This document shows positions 24,087 to 36,052 of a stretch of DNA of 64,000 bases, one piece after another. Each line of letters begins with the position of its first letter. The stretch's first letter is position 1. The position numbers and the translations under genes are program-made. The notes beneath the pieces were generated by a model. The model was not told the DNA's origin, searched no databases, and was given only the letters and a program-made list of their open reading frames with translations. Source of the DNA: Ephydatia muelleri. Taxonomy: Eukaryota > Porifera > Demospongiae > Spongillida > Spongillidae. Where the stretch lies: positions 22,000,423 through 22,064,422 of the forward strand of contig JABACO010000001.1 in the NCBI GenBank assembly GCA_013339895.1. The letters run 5' to 3'.

Positions 24087-24509
24087 GCCAAACAATGGGT
24101 TCAACTCTTCTTAAGCATCAAAGAACAGGGTCACCAAAAGAAATATGTAACTCCTTACATGCATACAATGGTATACCATGTCCCAAACATTATACGCCAA
24201 TACGGAAATTTGAAACAATTTTCATGTCAAGGTTGGTAATGCACTGTACTTCTTTCTGGATAGTTATTTATGCACTTCAGGTGTTGAGATACACAACGAT
24301 GATGCAAAAAAAAAACGACTTCTCTAGCAATCGATGGGATGCACCAGCTGACATTATGATGACAGAGTACAGGCTGGAGGTGCTGCAGGAATATAGTAGA
24401 GAAAAGAGGGCATATACTAAGCGGGACTCTGCTTACTGGCATGAAGGTGGAATTGAGGCCCTCCGAGCTAAACGTAGAGAAGCAGTACAAAGGCCAGCAA
24501 TCCCTGAAG
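24087..24509 (+). pseudogene. Transposon-like gene fragment (VTPYMH family), copy 1
   Basis: Exon 24087..24231 (AKQWVQLFLSI, then KKYVTPYMHTMVYHVPNIIRQYG and FSCQG) ends in phase 1 and joins 24281..24509 (VEIHNDDAKK) in phase, giving GVEIHNDDA. A ten-A run near 24306 breaks the frame; the other frame then reads RWDAPADIMMTEYRLEVLQEY and KRAYTKRDSAYWHEGG. The VTPYMH...GQGVE...NDDA series is familiar from unnamed repetitive proteins of sponges and cnidarians, probably transposon-encoded. Biochemical activity unknown. A second copy lies inverted at 29816-31353. Confidence 0.6.
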
Positions 24510-24519
24510 GTTAATTATA

Positions 24520-25400
24520 TGTGACACACAAATTATGAACCATTTCTACACATATTTAACCACCTACAAGACTTCTTTACTAGCTCGTGCCATCTTCAGT
24601 ATCTTTAAAGAGCAATGTAAACTAAACAAAATGCATGCCTTTTTCGGGCCTAGCTGTATCTGAATTCCACCCCTTTAGGAACATGTTTCCTATTCATTAC
24701 AAGTTGTGGAAGACCATGACCTTTACAAAAGAATACCAGCTGATGTGGTCAGGACAAGATAACAGAAGTTCTAAAGGAGACCACCTGCAGGATCTTATAC
24801 AAAGGATTCCCCAATAGATGATGCAGGAACAATGATAACTGACATATGTGCTCATCACATAAACCATATAAGTTCATCCCTGCATAGTACACAGAATCAG
24901 ATGCATAGAAAACATATACGGTTTGCATATTTCCTACAGGTAATATATGAGAGGGGAGGCCTGGGAAGCATTCTGATCTCTATATGAGAAGTGATGTCTT
25001 TGTTCAAAATATTACCAATGCACTATAAATGTCTGCTGCTATTTTTATACTGCTGATTATGTGTAGGCAGAAGTATGGGGATGGAGTGGGAGGGCTAACG
25101 GCTTTTAGCAGGCTTTTAGTATTCTGATATCTTTGTGAGAAATGACAATGACAAGAGTAACTAATTCGATGAGCATGACAATGAAATGTAAGTTGGAAAT
25201 ACATTATATATATTATACTTACTTCTTCACAACATAGGTGTCTTGCACAGGGTACAGACCACACCCAGACAACACAACTAACCAGCAGCTAGAGATATTT
25301 AACCCATTCTTGCCCTGGGTACAGACCAACCCGGTTAATCAGCATCAGCAAAAGTGATTCTTCCTAATGTGCACCTCAGCAAAAAGAGCTGGCGCGCGCG
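24520..25400. other. Downstream flank without recognised gene
   Basis: AT-rich; no coding signal recognised. A GCGCGCGCGCGCGCGC run at 25391-25406 marks the start of a diverged unit copy. Confidence 0.4.
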
Positions 25401-25404
25401 CGCG

Positions 25405-25845
25405 CGCGTGGTGTGTCATTGCGCATATCGGGATGAGATATCAAGATGATGTAGGAACGGACCACTAACGTACGCAGTACGTCGTAGAAAATAGGTAGAT
25501 ACACGCCGAGCGCACGTTCACGCCGATGAAAGAAATATTCAAATGTATTGAACCAAGGGCACATTACGAGCAACGACACGCTCCTCCCACTCACACAGGC
25601 ACCAATTTGCAGCGCGCCCACCATTTGATGTTATTGACTTCTAAATAATATTATTGCGTAATAGCAAAAGTAATTAATTTTGTTGTTGATTCTCCTGCTC
25701 GCAAATTGAAAGCGAAAAATAAAAGAATGCATTAGTTATATTTTAAAATTTAATCCAACTGCGTTAATGTTTAAAAACAATCAAATACTTTACATGCGTT
25801 TTCAATGTACAGACGTGTATTGATGTCCGAAATTTCTGGCAATGT
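25405..25845 (+). repeat. Diverged, older copy of the unit 5' flank
   Basis: The same order of blocks as in the young copies but with many changes: GATATCAAGATG, GAAAGAAATATTCA, CATTACGAGCA, ACGACACGCTCCTCCCAC, GCAGCGCGCCCA, TTATTGCG(T)AATAGCAA, AAATAAAAGAA. The unit therefore existed before the recent amplification. Confidence 0.6.
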
Positions 25846-27824
25846 GCCGTCATGGCTGAATGGTTTGAATAAGAAACTGAGGTATGCATGCACAGCTCCA
25901 TGCAATTCTAGAAGTACGGTAAAAGTCGACATCTTAACCTGCCCATGATTTGGATGTTTTCTCTTGTTAGAAAGCAAATCAGCTAGACGCTTGTAAAACG
26001 CAGTTGCTTCCCTTCCCATACCTCCTGAAGTTGAGAGAACAAGTGGGGTAAAGACAGCGTGTTCGATGTCGCGCACACGCTGACCGTAGGAACGTTCATT
26101 TTGGATAGTATCTAAGAAGAATTGCATTCATTTGATACCGTTATTACCAGATTTGAATATCACTACCTAACCAAATATGCAAAAGCTTCAAATCCTCACA
26201 ACTATGTTAGGATGCTTCAATTTATATAGATTTAGCAAACAAAGAAACAAGCACTAAGTTTGTAATTATCCATTATTCAGAAAAGTGACTTACGTAGCGG
26301 ACATATGCAGACCTAGTTGTAATACACCAGAGTGAAAAACTGTGGTGGAAACATGTTTTTGCCTTTTTTTTTTATTTTTGGAGCGGCTGTTTGTACAATC
26401 CATGCATGCAAATGATATGCCCTTAAAATCTTATTCCGGCAAAGATTTATGATGAAATTTGAGAGTCTGCCTGTTTGTCTTTTGAACACCCACCAGGAAA
26501 ACAAAGTCTGGTCCGGTTTGCTCTCGTGCACGAACTGCTCATATTGAGTGCGATGTGATATCAATATGTTGCAACGGATCGCTAGATATAATGTCACGTG
26601 ACAACATAAGCAGTCGTTGAGAAACAGCATTTGTCTATTCAGTACAGAGCCGACGTAAAGAAATATTCACAAAGTATTGATAAAAAGGCATATTACTTAG
26701 AAAACGACACGCCCCCCCCCCCCCCTCCCCCCCCCCCCTTCCCCCACATCATACTGTATAATTTGCACTTTGGGCGCGCCCAATCCTTGGGCCATGCAAG
26801 TTATTGAACATTATTGCCCATTGGCACAATTATTGCGCAATAGTAATTTATTTTGTTGTTCTTATATGCGGGAAGAGAAAAATAAAAGCACTTGTTATAA
26901 AATAAGAGTATTGTGCCCATTATTAAAAACAATCAAATACTTTACAATCGTTATGTCTGCAATTTCTGGACATGCATATCAGCTGCCTCTTTGGACGTCT
27001 TTGTGGCACCCATATTTACAAATTGGACCCAAGGTCAAGCATTTAATAATTGCTAGCCGAACTTCAGCACGTCTTACAGCCCATTGTCCACTTCTGCAAA
27101 AGGTCATTTAACCATTACGTTACGGTTTCGTCATACTTCTGTCAGCTAGTGGGAACATTTCATTTCATGTGAAGTACCGAGTCGGCGGCATAGAATGGCC
27201 TCCTTTCAGCAACTGATAGCATCCAGCATCCTTTGCCGCATTGCAACGTAAGCCTGCTGCTCCTAGCTATCAGTTGTGGAGCCACCTCGCTTTACTCTCT
27301 CGAACGTAGTAGTCAAGCGTGACTCGATGCCGTCCTGCACTGCTCTGTCAATTTCACACGTTTAGCATTACCTTCTTTGGGTCCTTTCGAAACCGATATC
27401 CTCGCCTTGCTTGCGCACCGAATTAGCAGAGGAGGTTATACGCAAACAGTTAATTCTAATACCGTAAAGCAAGAAGATCTTCAGTAAATGGTTATACACC
27501 CTTTATTACCATGCTGACTACAACACGTGACATTCATCAAGGGTCCATTATAAACAATAGTCCTATGGATGAGCTATCTGTCTAGGGGTCTCTCTCACGG
27601 ATGCACTCGATCACTATTCAATTAACACGTCAATCCTGAATAGGCTTTCCCAGACTTAGCCAAGTCCCCAGTCCGTTAACCGTCACTCACTCTTCATTCA
27701 TCGCGTGTTTCTTCCGGCAGCCTTCGCGAACCCTGGTACCCTTTCTGCCTAATTTACTGAACACCTCATGATTAATGCTATCATCTCTTATATCATCCAG
27801 GGTAGCTGCCTGCATGCAAGAGCC

Positions 27825-27833
27825 TATAAAAGG
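27825..27833 (+). promoter_or_regulatory. TATA box of SMB gene D
   Basis: TATAAAAGG, 75 bp before the start codon; the leader is two bases longer than in A-C because of a small insertion (GTATACAGCC). Confidence 0.7.
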
Positions 27834-27899
27834 CATTTCTTCATTGTTAATATAGTACATTGTCGTTGCCAGCGTATACAGCCCCTAATCTTCAAAGAG

Positions 27900-28456
27900 A
27901 TGCTGTTCCCTTCGTCAACTTACTTGCTGCTTGTGGCTCTTGTTGCCTCGTCAATATATGCGACACCTGGAGCGGCACAAGGATGCTGTAAGTTCTTGAA
28001 AGATACCACAGCGCATCTTTTTCTACTTGATTCAGTCATACACACGATGCATGCAAAATACGGGCCGTCATATAATATAGAACGACACGTATGATATAAG
28101 AGCTAGATACTGTACTGCATGCATGCATGTTCCGTTGTAGCACAACTTGTAGTAATAATTGACATACGCGTACTGGTGCAGTTCGGTAACATGCATCATC
28201 ATCGTCATCTTGCATACCTTACGGACGCACGCACGCATATCCGCAGTTACTCCAGCGTGCAGAGTGATTGGGTGTGGAGTTCGCCCTGCGCAACAAGGAC
28301 CTGGTTGTCCACCGTACTGTGCCTGTGACAGGGCATGCAGTACTCCGCCATACGACTGCTGTAACGATTACAATCCAGTCTGTAATAGTGGTGAGTTATA
28401 ATTCAATTTAGTGTAGGACTTTAATTCATTTTGACTTCATCGTATATGCAGGTTGA
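27900..28456 (+). CDS. Secreted single SMB-domain microprotein, copy D
   Basis: Predicted CDS join(27900..27987, 28247..28390, 28452..28456). The signal peptide differs at one residue (VASSIY against VATSIY). The SMB exon carries the CACDRACSTPP variant of copy A. The leader insertion removes the in-frame stop between an upstream ATG (27768) and this start, so a longer frame is open, but signal peptide and TATA position favour the start given. Confidence 0.8.
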
Positions 28457-28832
28457 ACATAAGCTCCCTTGAACTGTTGGCTAGCGTTCTTCAACTGATG
28501 GCTAGCATGACTACCGCATGCACTCCATTTTCATGCATGTATTGCAATGCTGATTCATCGATTCAAAATCATTAATACCGTCATGGCTGAATTGTTTGAA
28601 TAAGAAACTGAGGTATGCATGCACAGCTCCATGCAATTCTAGAAGTACGGTAAAAGTCGACATCTTAACCTGCCCATGATTTGTATCATTAATTAAGGTT
28701 AGACAAATCATGTCCAGAAATTGTGGACATCAGTGCATAACTCGGCTTAGAATTAGATTTCACCGTTAAACTCACCAGACACTTTAGAGATTTATCACGT
28801 TATTAAAACAGCTAATTAATTTTAAAATATAT

Positions 28833-29140
28833 TGTTATGGACCCGCTTCGCCACCGCGTAGCTCGCGCACACCAACGAGACAATTTAACTGTCACTCTTT
28901 ATCTTTAAGACCAATGCACAAACATTGCATTTGATCTACACAAGACAAAACCCAATACTGCCTAGCCACCCTTCCTCTCTCTCTAGCTCTCCTTTTATAC
29001 CCTGCTGCTCCTAGTCACAGGTCATCCTTTCAGAGTTGGACCCCCTTTCATCAATCTGCCCTCCTTGCATTCTGCACCCTGGCACCTATTCATAGGGTCG
29101 CACTCTTCACTCTCGTCATGCTTAGCTTTGCTCCATGACA
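28833..29140 (-). mobile_element. Solo LTR, 308 bp, TSD TATAT
   Basis: Ends TGTTATGG...CCATGACA with 5-bp flanking duplications TATAT (28828-28832 and 29141-29145). Read on the minus strand it begins TGTCATGG and contains GGTATAAAAGG, a likely TATA box. No internal retroelement sequence follows, so it is probably the product of LTR-LTR recombination. Confidence 0.75.
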
Positions 29141-29815
29141 TATATATTATTGTTTTCGCCTTTTAATTGTACGTCTGTATGGTAGGGAAGTTAGGTGAGG
29201 TCATTGCTTTTACATAAATCCTGCCAAACTAAGGCTATCGTCGATTTTAGAGATCTAACCATACGCATGCGCGTCGGTCATACGCGTTAGATAGTAACTC
29301 GTGCCCCTGCCATTTATCCTTCCAGAGGTCACATGAACTGTTATTTAACTATGTTATTGTTACGGCCGGATATCGTATGTGCTTGTGTCCTGACTCAACG
29401 GACTTTCCTACTATCTACTGGCGTGTGAACAGTTCCATCTCTTGATGGTGCGCTCCTTTTGGATTTCAGTACACAAGGACCATCGTACGAGCTGTTTATT
29501 CATATTGGCCTACTCCGACTCGAGAAAGGTTGTTTTCCCATAAGTATCTATGGTTTTCCTAATAGTTGTTAGAATAATAAGAGGAGGAAGGAGAGGTGGT
29601 GCTAGATGATGAGGATGAGGGAGGAGTGGTGCAGGTATCTGGTTGTGTTGTATTCCTCTAAGATCTTCTTACAGCCTGAATGCCTCCATGGAGCCAGTAT
29701 TCATCATTGTGCTTGGTGTAATGCCTTTTCGATGTAGCATACTTTCATAAGCAGTCAATCCTGGCATTCCATTTATTGCTAGAGAATTACACCCTCTTTG
29801 CATCGTCATTGTGAT

Positions 29816-30634
29816 TTTCAACACCTAAGCATATAAAAAAAATTGCACTGCAGTTTCCATTTAGAATCACCATCAATTGATATATACACACCTTGGCCTG
29901 AAAACGTTAGTAGATTACCATACCGCCTAATGCACTCTGGTACATGGTATACCGTACAGTGCATGTATGGTGTAACATGACTCTTTTCGTAACCTCCTGC
30001 AGGTATTGACATCAATCCATTGCTTTGCCTAATAGAAAATATAATCAGTAACAGTTCTCAGTACTACCTACACCTTAACGTTCTGGTGTATAGTGTCAGG
30101 ATGAATTGGCACTTCAGCAGATAAGGTGTTGCAAAGCTCTTGAAAGTCCTGCCATCCATGTTAATGAACCACATTACTGATCAGTCAGGCCTTCTGCTTA
30201 CCTTCCAATCACAAATGCCTTTGATATGGTCTCATAGTCTTCACAACCTTTGACGGCAGCTCTTGTGTGGTTACCTGCATGTTCAGAAACAAATTACTTA
30301 TTTTGAGGGGGAAAGGATGCAGATATTTAGCATTACAATGTTGTACACAGATCTACATGCATGCATCCCTCCTTGGCAAGTGTGTAGTTACTAGTGGTTT
30401 GGGTCACATATGTGGTATGTACTGACTGCATGCTATATAAGTGAGTGATGTTAGAACTTGACTGTGGGCAGCCAAATTATTCATTGCCTATTGTCTCTGT
30501 TTTTACAGCAGTTAGCAATCACCATGCATCTTCATGCACATGTGTGTGGTCATAAAATAAACAATATTGTGTAATGTAGCTAGGTACTACATGTAAGGTT
30601 TCTAACCGTTCCACCCTTTCCACACGCATGCGCG

Positions 30635-30725
<91 letters not shown>

Positions 30726-31353
30726 ACCAGTTCCTGATAAATATCTGACTTGAGGGACTAAGATAGAAAAAGACAAGATCATCATGTTGCTCGTCCTTGA
30801 GAATTTAGCATCATCACCACTGAATCTTCTCACCAGGCTGGAACAAAGTTAGACATTCCCCAAGCTGCAAATGAATGCAAAGATATACAATATGGGACAG
30901 TGTCCAGCAAAATCCCTTCTGGGTAGTTTTTCAAGTTTTCTTTTTTTTTTTTCATAAGCCTCTATCAAATTACATGTATTCTTACGCATCCAAAGTTGGA
31001 CTATCCATTATAAAGTTATTGGGCACTGAATTTATAGTTACCCATTCATTTCCATGCGCGCGTTACTTTTCTTTTTGCTAGACACACTGTCCATATATTA
31101 CTGATATTTGTAAAAACACTAACCAGTCTAGTTATCTCCTCTCGAATTGCCATTTCAACGTGTCTATAAGACCCATCAAACGTTGGGATACTAAATTGTT
31201 CCACTGTTTTGTTGAACTCCCATCTATCAGCTTTAACTTTGCTTGCTCTTGGAAGGCTATCGCATTTCATTGAGAGCGCTTGGTAAAATGCATCACTCAC
31301 ACCGTACTTGTCCAATAAATACAGAACTTCTAGTTCTCTCCTTTCTTCTCTTT
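29816..31353 (-). pseudogene. Transposon-like gene (VTPYMH family), copy 2
   Basis: On the minus strand, in order: an exon at about 31353-31095 reading REERRELEVLYLLDKYGVSD, then RWEFNKTVEQFSIP and GSYRHVEMAIREEITRL before a GT; a short exon near 30270 (HTRAAVKGCEDYETISKAFVIG); one near 30160-30080 (DFQELCNTLSAEVPIHPDTIHQ); then about 30030-29890 reading AKQWIDV and, after a frameshift, YEKSHVTPYMHCTVYHVPECI and FSGQG. The last exon matches copy 1 at 24087. Frame disruption makes this copy unlikely to be functional. Confidence 0.55.
30643..30723. repeat. (CA)n microsatellite preceded by (CG)n
   Basis: About 40 CA repeats following GCGCGCGCGCGC. It lies in a presumed intron of the VTPYMH-family copy 2. 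Confidence 0.95.
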
Positions 31354-31449
31354 GCGCATCTGAATCAGAAAGAGAAATGTGAACACTTACCGGACGCAGT
31401 GTGCATTGTGAGCGTATCGGCCATACGATTCTGTGAAGGATAATGCCTT

Positions 31450-32535
31450 CACAGCGTTGTCTTTTATCGCCCCCAATTTTCTCTTTCTCTGCCTCATCGA
31501 TGGCTCATCTATAGCCTTCCCACTGTTTCGAGTTCATGTATCCATGCCAATTCTGTTTCCATCTCTTTGACATCACTAAGTTTGCTATCCTTTTTGTATA
31601 CAATTCAAAATTATATCACCCACATGCACTTTAGTTGTTCCACTGACTCACTATCCCACAGTAAATACTTTGTACACTCACGTAGCAGTAGCACTAGATG
31701 ATGGTTCCTCGTTTTCTCAGGTCACTTCATGTGTAGGTTATGCACTATCACTTCAAACAGCTAGTAGAGTGCTATCTATACACATGAATACCATCCACAG
31801 ACACAGAGCTGAAGAAACAATACAAGTGCTACTTTTAACATTGATGCATGGTTGTATGTAGATTACATACATGTGACATGTACATGTGTCTGTCTTTCTA
31901 GTTAGCACTGTTCATAGCACAGAAAAGAATGCCATGATGCAGATCTGTTCACATCAATGGTATGAAGGCTGGTGATCATGACTCACATACACATACACAA
32001 CAGCAAAGGTGTACACTGTCCCCTCCTTCCCATCACAATAAGTGCGTCCAACTATTCCAGTTGTCAGGAACAATCTCTCTCAGGGATGGGAAAAGTTTAC
32101 ATAAAACCCACAACTAATAACCCTCCTAATTAAATAGGTGGTACAAATGAAACCACAAAGACCTGAGTTACATGTACCAGCTCTTTGGCCTTCTACAACA
32201 CATTTGATACATAAACATACAAACTTGTGACAACAGCAAACATGTACATAGCCAAATACAAATGTCACATAGTCTACATATTCAGTAGGCATTAAATGAC
32301 TACACAAAGCTTTCCATTTGAGTTTGTCACCTGGAGGGTGGCTGGCAGTCCATGCCACAATTGTTCATCAAATCCCTGGCCCATACCAGGTGATCCCCAC
32401 TGAGACCTGGAACCTGAACTTTGGCAGACCACCTAGGTCTGTACACTTCACTAACACTCAAGAGGAGTTCTTTTTAACTGACTAGATTGGGGGGAGGAGG
32501 GAATATCTTGAGAGTAGTGGGAAAAAACAATCTGC
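31450..32535. other. No confident gene
   Basis: Mixed sequence downstream, on the minus strand, of the ADAM17-like exons. A possible minus-strand exon at about 32340-32420 (NNCGMDCQPPS before GTGACA) could belong to the same gene, but the match is too short to call. Confidence 0.3.
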
Positions 32536-32549
32536 CATGATAACATGAT

Positions 32550-32812
32550 GGGGAGGAGGGGACAGTGATTGGGGAGGAGGGGACAGTGATGGGAGGAGGG
32601 GACAGTGAGGGAGGAGGGACAGTGATGGGGAGGAGGGGACAGTGATGGGGAGGAGGGGACAGTGATGGGGAGGAGGGGACAGTGATGGGGAGGAGGGGAC
32701 AGTGATGGGGAGGAGGGGACAGTGATGGGGAGGAGGGGACAGTGATGGGGAGGAGGGGACAGTGATGGGGAGGAGGGGACAGTGATGGGGAGGAGGGAGG
32801 AAGGAGGGGAGC
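32550..32812. repeat. G-rich 20-bp minisatellite
   Basis: About 13 units of GGGGAGGAGGGGACAGTGAT, the central ones identical. Each unit has two G4 runs on the + strand, a strong G-quadruplex candidate. It lies on the template side of the minus-strand ADAM17-like gene, probably in an intron. Confidence 0.95.
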
Positions 32813-33300
32813 GTGATGTGGAGCAAGGGGAACAGTACAGCACAACCAAATGGCTGACCATCTCTTGAGCATTGTTTTCCACATTGTCATGGTGTAGTCT
32901 AGAGTACCTTGGTGGCCCCCACCATTCTTATTGCAAAGATGAATGTTGAAGGTGGGAATCCAGTGTAGGAATACAGGTAAAGATCTGAGTGTTGGGGAGG
33001 AGGTGGAGTGGGGTTGTGGTGTTGGCAATAGCAATAGTTAAAAACAGCAGCACAAGCACATGTTGCAGAGGTACAAGATACCAACCATTACCCTGTACAA
33101 GCTTCAAAAGTCACTGCAAAGCTTAACCCCCTTACAACCCGATTCTAAAAGCTGTGTGGCCTTCATTTGTGTTAAATTTGCAGCTGCATTGTCTCCCTCT
33201 CAGCCCAGGATACTGAGCAGTTGAAAATATTTCTACACATGCCCAAAACCACCTATGCATGAAAAACTATATACATGTACATACATGTACACGCATTACA

Positions 33301-33476
33301 TACATCCATACATCCATACATCCATCCATCCATCCATACATACATACATATACCTACGCACACACACACACATACATACATACATACATACATACATACA
33401 TACATACATACATACATACATACATACATACATACATACATACATACATACATACATACATACATACATACATACG
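33301..33476. repeat. (CATA)n microsatellite
   Basis: About 25 pure CATA repeats preceded by CATCCATC and CACACA segments. Confidence 0.95.
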
Positions 33477-33695
33477 CACATACAGGTTATACAACACAGG
33501 TAATACACATGTACACTACACAACACACATAACACATACATAGATGAACATGCAAATACATACATAAATACATGCAGACACACTGCAAATACATACATAC
33601 AGACACACATACACAATGCATATACACATGTAAGCACACACACACACACCTCACACGAACAAATGCACACAAGTCGAGCACTACACATCACTCAC

Positions 33696-35040
33696 CTGCA
33701 CATGGCCGTTGAGCGTAGCTGACAGGCATCAGTCCAGCAGGTGTCTCCCAGCAGTCCAGCATCATACTGTTCCCCTGAGGTCACCACATAATCTCCACAT
33801 ACCCCCGTCCCACGAACTGGAGGGAGGGAGGGAAGGAGGGAGGGAGGGAGGAGAGAGGGAGGAGGGAGGGAGGAGGGCACACACACACAGGCACATAACA
33901 AAGGGTGGGGGGAAAGGCCTTGAGAGAGGAAGACACTGACCTGTGAAGCAATTCTGGGCTTTGGCACTGAGAAGAGCCCCAATGCTGGTTCTACTGCAGT
34001 TGGAGAACATCTAAAGCCAACAGGGAAAAAACCCATCTTTTAGAGCACAAAGCCAGCCCCAGACCACTAACACAGCCATGTCAGGTAGAAACGCCCAAAG
34101 CAATGCTCCTTCACTAACTCTTTTATTAAATGCAACCAAAAAAAACCTGTCTTCTGCCCATATTTCTGATGATATATTGCAGGTGACTTGATGACTATAA
34201 CACCTTAAGTGTTAACTTGCTGGCCTCCCTCCCTCCCTTCCCCCCCCTCCCCTCCCCATTTGAACTCTATCCCAATGCTAGTTTTTGGACCAACCTTGTG
34301 AGTGGGTTGTGATCCATCTTGTGCATACTGGTTCATGATGAACACATTGCTGCAGGAGGGAGTGGTGGCGGGATCGTGGTAGCTGCCCCAGCTGTGGCCA
34401 ATCTCGTGTCCAGTCACCAGCACCTCCTCCACGAAGACCAGGGGATTGGAGGATGAGGTGTACGAGCTCAAAGCTGTGTTGTAGATGATTCGGGTCCCAG
34501 ATGAGCTGGAGAAGAAGCCTGTGGAGGTGTGGAGTGAGCCCCTCAACCCCCCAGAAGAAATGGGCCCACCTCAACCCTTGGAAGAAACAAATTTGAATCC
34601 CTCTCCTCCATCAATCCAAGGAAAAACAAGCCTCCCCTCTCAAAAAAAAAAAAAAACTCAAGCCATCCCTCTAACCTTAGAAGGAACACACACCCCCAAT
34701 GCCTCTTCTTTATTCCATTGCAAGTTCTAACACTTCTGTGCAATTCTTTCTATTCTTTTCTCCATTGAATGCCCACTTTCAATTCTTCCACCCTCATTCC
34801 CTACGACTCACTGGTTGAGCATATCCCTCCAGTGGTGATTGCACTGGGACTGGCAATGTTGCTCAGCCCTAGGAGGCCATTGGAGAGCACCCAATAGGTG
34901 AAGAGGTGTGCCAGACAGTAGCCATCCCACACCTTCCCCTGGCCATCTCCTGTGTTGAACTTGTTCAGGAGCACTGAGGCATCGGATATGTCCTCTTGCG
35001 TGTTGTATGTGCTGCCAGAGTAGGAGGTGTGAATCATGAT
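33696..35040 (-). CDS. ADAM17-like metalloprotease, partial (catalytic and disintegrin exons)
   Basis: Four minus-strand exons: 34812..35040, 34295..34518, 33941..34010, 33696..33816, with matching phases at all three junctions. Exon 1 includes DGYCLAHLFTY and GGICS. Exon 2 has the zinc site GHEIGHSWGSYHD (HExxHxxGxxH with three His and the catalytic Glu) followed by ADAM Met-region sequence. Exon 3 reads MFSNCSRTSIGALLSAKAQNCF, close to the end of the ADAM17 catalytic domain. Exon 4 begins the disintegrin region (GVCGDYVVTSGEQ...). ADAM10/17 sheddases are type I membrane proteases that release ectodomains. In exon 4 two expected Cys are Tyr and Trp (EQYD, DTCWTDAC). Upstream prodomain and downstream exons were not found; the gene may be a partial duplicate. 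Confidence 0.8.
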
Positions 35041-35113
35041 CTGGAAGAGAACATGTTATGAGTTAGTGGGTGCTGTGTGTTGTATGTGTGTGTGTGTGTG
35101 TATGTGTGTATTT

Positions 35114-35173
<60 letters not shown>

Positions 35174-36049
35174 GTATGTGTGTGTGTTGTGTCATAGATA
35201 ATAGCTTTCAGTAGCTAGGGGGTCTGGAAGGTCCCTAGTAACCCGGACGAGGAGATCGCGCGCTCCTAGATCCGCCACTGCAGAGGGAGCCAAAAAGAAC
35301 ACATCCAAGGTTGAAGTGTAGTTACGTAGCCATAAGTCGTCGCCACGTGATTATAATTGGGCACTGTCCTTATATGGCTTGTCCCTGTCGCGCGTATCGT
35401 ATTTACCATTTTGTGATTGTCCGCTTCGAATTCTATATAGAACGACCACATTGACAAATGTGGATATGCACACACGCATATGGAAAAGTAGCAACAGAAA
35501 AGGGACGTTGATTTCCCAGCTGTCATACTCATAGCCCCACCACGTGGTCGAATATAAAAAGCTATAGGCCTATAGTGGCCTTACTTAACTTATACACTTA
35601 GCCTTCAGTGATGCCTTAGTTTTTCAGAAAACAAACACACGTAGTTTAATACGTATCGTGTTTATCGAATAGACCTAGGACTACTCCGCGTTTGACAGAT
35701 CATAAACTTCAAACGGCTTAGTATCGAACCAAAAACATGCGCTCCTATATAGTCCCAAACTAAGAACATACCAAGTTTGCGTGCAGTTAAGTTCCTTACT
35801 TCCAACGCGGCCAGAACTGAACGCCCAATTTCCTGTCACGGGCGTTTGTTAATTATTCAACTGAACTAGGTACCCTCATGACCAAAAGTGCCCCAGGAAC
35901 CCAGGGGAAGAAGCCTATGGGCATGAGAACCTGGTAGAAAGTTACCTTGATCATAGTAGCATCATCTGAAATGAGTCAAACAATACCTTCCTATCTTACA
36001 TTCAGAGTAACAAAAGAGAACAGTGATAAAAAATCATTATAAAAAGCAA
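35041..36049. other. Flank with (GT)n tract and CArG-containing repeat
   Basis: A GT tract at about 35085-35190, then the inverted, diverged counterpart of 18541-18680 (35330-35480), which includes CCTTATATGG. No coding signal. Confidence 0.4.
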
Positions 36050-36052
36050 TTT

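Larger units (their letters stand above)
25846..28700 (+). repeat. Segmental-duplication unit, copy D (with the tail of a preceding unit)
   Basis: 25846-26340 is the 3' part of a unit, including the antisense retroelement remnant (25910-26128, minus strand). 26370-28700 is the 5' part and gene of the next unit, joined in the normal tandem order. It ends downstream of the gene, where the antisense remnant is cut by a jump to TTTGTATCATTAATTAAGG. A poly-C run is at about 26711-26740. Confidence 0.85.

Noticed and set aside
32474..33034. Pro/Ser-rich minus-strand frames across the G-rich minisatellite
   Set aside because: Open in three frames because of the 20-bp unit; repeat artefact.
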